Source: Polycyclovorans sp002706265
Lineage (GTDB): Bacteria; Pseudomonadota; Gammaproteobacteria; Nevskiales; Nevskiaceae
Direction of reading: 5' to 3'
DNA length: 64,000 nt
Assembly (NCBI GenBank): GCA_963973915.1
Contig: CAXBBM010000012.1
Location: forward strand, 31,828-95,827
The position numbers and the translations under genes are program-made. The notes beneath the pieces were generated by a model, which had not been told where the DNA came from, made no database searches, and saw nothing but the letters and a program-made list of their open reading frames with translations. Positions 63,520-64,000 of the stretch are shown here, piece after piece; the stretch's first letter is position 1; the number at the start of each line of letters is the position of its first letter.

Positions 63520-64000
63520 GACACGCTACCTGTTTGGCTTGCCGCCTGGTGTTCGGTGCGCTCTATGAACTTCTCCGCATCAGCGATGCGCAACTCGCCG
63601 GAGATCAATTTGGGCAGTAGGGTATCGCGGAGTTGGGCGAGGGTTTCTCCTTCTCTCGAAACTGCTGCGATGCTCTCGCGAAAGCGCGCGGCAGTCTCAG
63701 CGAAAGCCGAGATGAGCTCGTCTGGTGGCGCGGCGATTTCGAGTCGATAGACATTCTCACGATTCAGCCCTGGCACGGCGGCGTCAGTGTTCATGTCCCG
63801 AAGAGGCAGACTTTCGAGCAAGTAGTAGCAGAAAGGTAACGGAGCCTCCGGCTGGACATAGAAAACCGTGTCGATGGGAAAGCATAGGCGATCTTCCCAG
63901 TACAAACTTCCAACAGTTCCTTTGCGTCCGACAATGACTACAGGTTGAACCGCCCCGCAATTTGAGGAGGCTTCATCCCTTGAGAGAATGGAGCCATGAA
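63516..64000 (-). CDS. hsdS: Type I restriction-modification S subunit, N-terminus outside window
   Basis: The last 161 codons of an HsdS specificity subunit. The frame continues to the window edge without a stop, reading GSILSRDEASSNC, then VVIVGRKGTVGSLYWEDRL, NTDAAVPGLNRENVYRLEI and a helical C-terminus (AQLRDTLLPKLISGELRI). These are the ends of the second target-recognition domain and conserved helix of HsdS. HsdM would be expected to the right. The stop overlaps the start of the NTase-like gene by 4 bp. Confidence 0.88.
   Translation of the reverse strand, partial: HGSILSRDEASSNCGAVQPVVIVGRKGTVGSLYWEDRLCFPIDTVFYVQPEAPLPFCYYLLESLPLRDMNTDAAVPGLNRENVYRLEIAAPPDELISAFAETAARFRESIAAVSREGETLAQLRDTLLPKLISGELRIADAEKFIERTEHQAASQTGSVS

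Overview
The window is GC-rich bacterial chromosome from a Gram-negative organism. TonB receptor, LolA-like, MltD, DUF1302 and lipobox proteins all imply an outer membrane. Gene families such as cti, yghU, rluF, ThrB-type homoserine kinase and the Pla-1/cef-type lipase with DUF1302 point to a gammaproteobacterium. A Nevskiales/Solimonadaceae-like lineage is a reasonable guess, but that placement is inference from gene content and not a phylogeny.

Positions 1-53250 look like core or slowly changing genome with short intergenic gaps. In order they hold: a truncated secreted amidohydrolase and an OPT transporter; a GbsR/MarR-type regulator overlapping a cyanide-insensitive-type cytochrome bd oxidase operon (cydAB), with a perfect palindrome in front; mscL-fbp; small redox and detoxification enzymes (SDR, YghU, ABM-like protein, haloalkane-dehalogenase-like hydrolase); an orphan ParA; a frameshifted Xre/MbcA/ParS-type antitoxin; a probable Zur-controlled DUF2946-TonB receptor pair; rluF; a Tat-exported PhoD-like phosphatase; a lipoprotein PQQ/haem c dehydrogenase; a CoA transferase/hydrolase; an LplT-PlsC fusion; a Na+/H+ antiporter; mltD; pip; and thioesterases. 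A leftward run trkA-trkH-thrB-dctQ-dctM follows, then an HCCA-isomerase-like protein, cti, a BON-domain stress protein, a large DUF2126 transglutaminase, glpD, and an extracellular lipase next to a DUF1302 outer-membrane protein.

At 53311-53356 lies the 3' half of a CAT-anticodon tRNA (probably elongator tRNA-Met) on the minus strand, cut at the 5' side of its anticodon loop. Such a fragment is the usual scar at the far end of an element integrated into a tRNA gene. Everything to its right, past the end of the window, is a defence island. Its genes are all leftward: hsdS (running off the edge), a DUF6932/nucleotidyltransferase-like gene, an unrecognised 302-aa gene, an Abi_C-like gene, a GmrSD-like DUF262/DUF1524 nuclease, a Fic AMP-transferase, an Abi_2 protein and hsdR. 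The first five are chained by four successive 4-bp start/stop overlaps, and fic and abi_2 overlap by 17 bp. The whole cargo therefore appears to be inserted between hsdS and hsdR of one type I restriction-modification locus. This compact nested module, and especially the NTase-like/302-aa pair, is the best candidate for an undescribed system.

Four hairpin terminators and several operator-like inverted repeats are recorded. No CRISPR array, rRNA, intact tRNA, insertion sequence or integrase gene was seen in the window.
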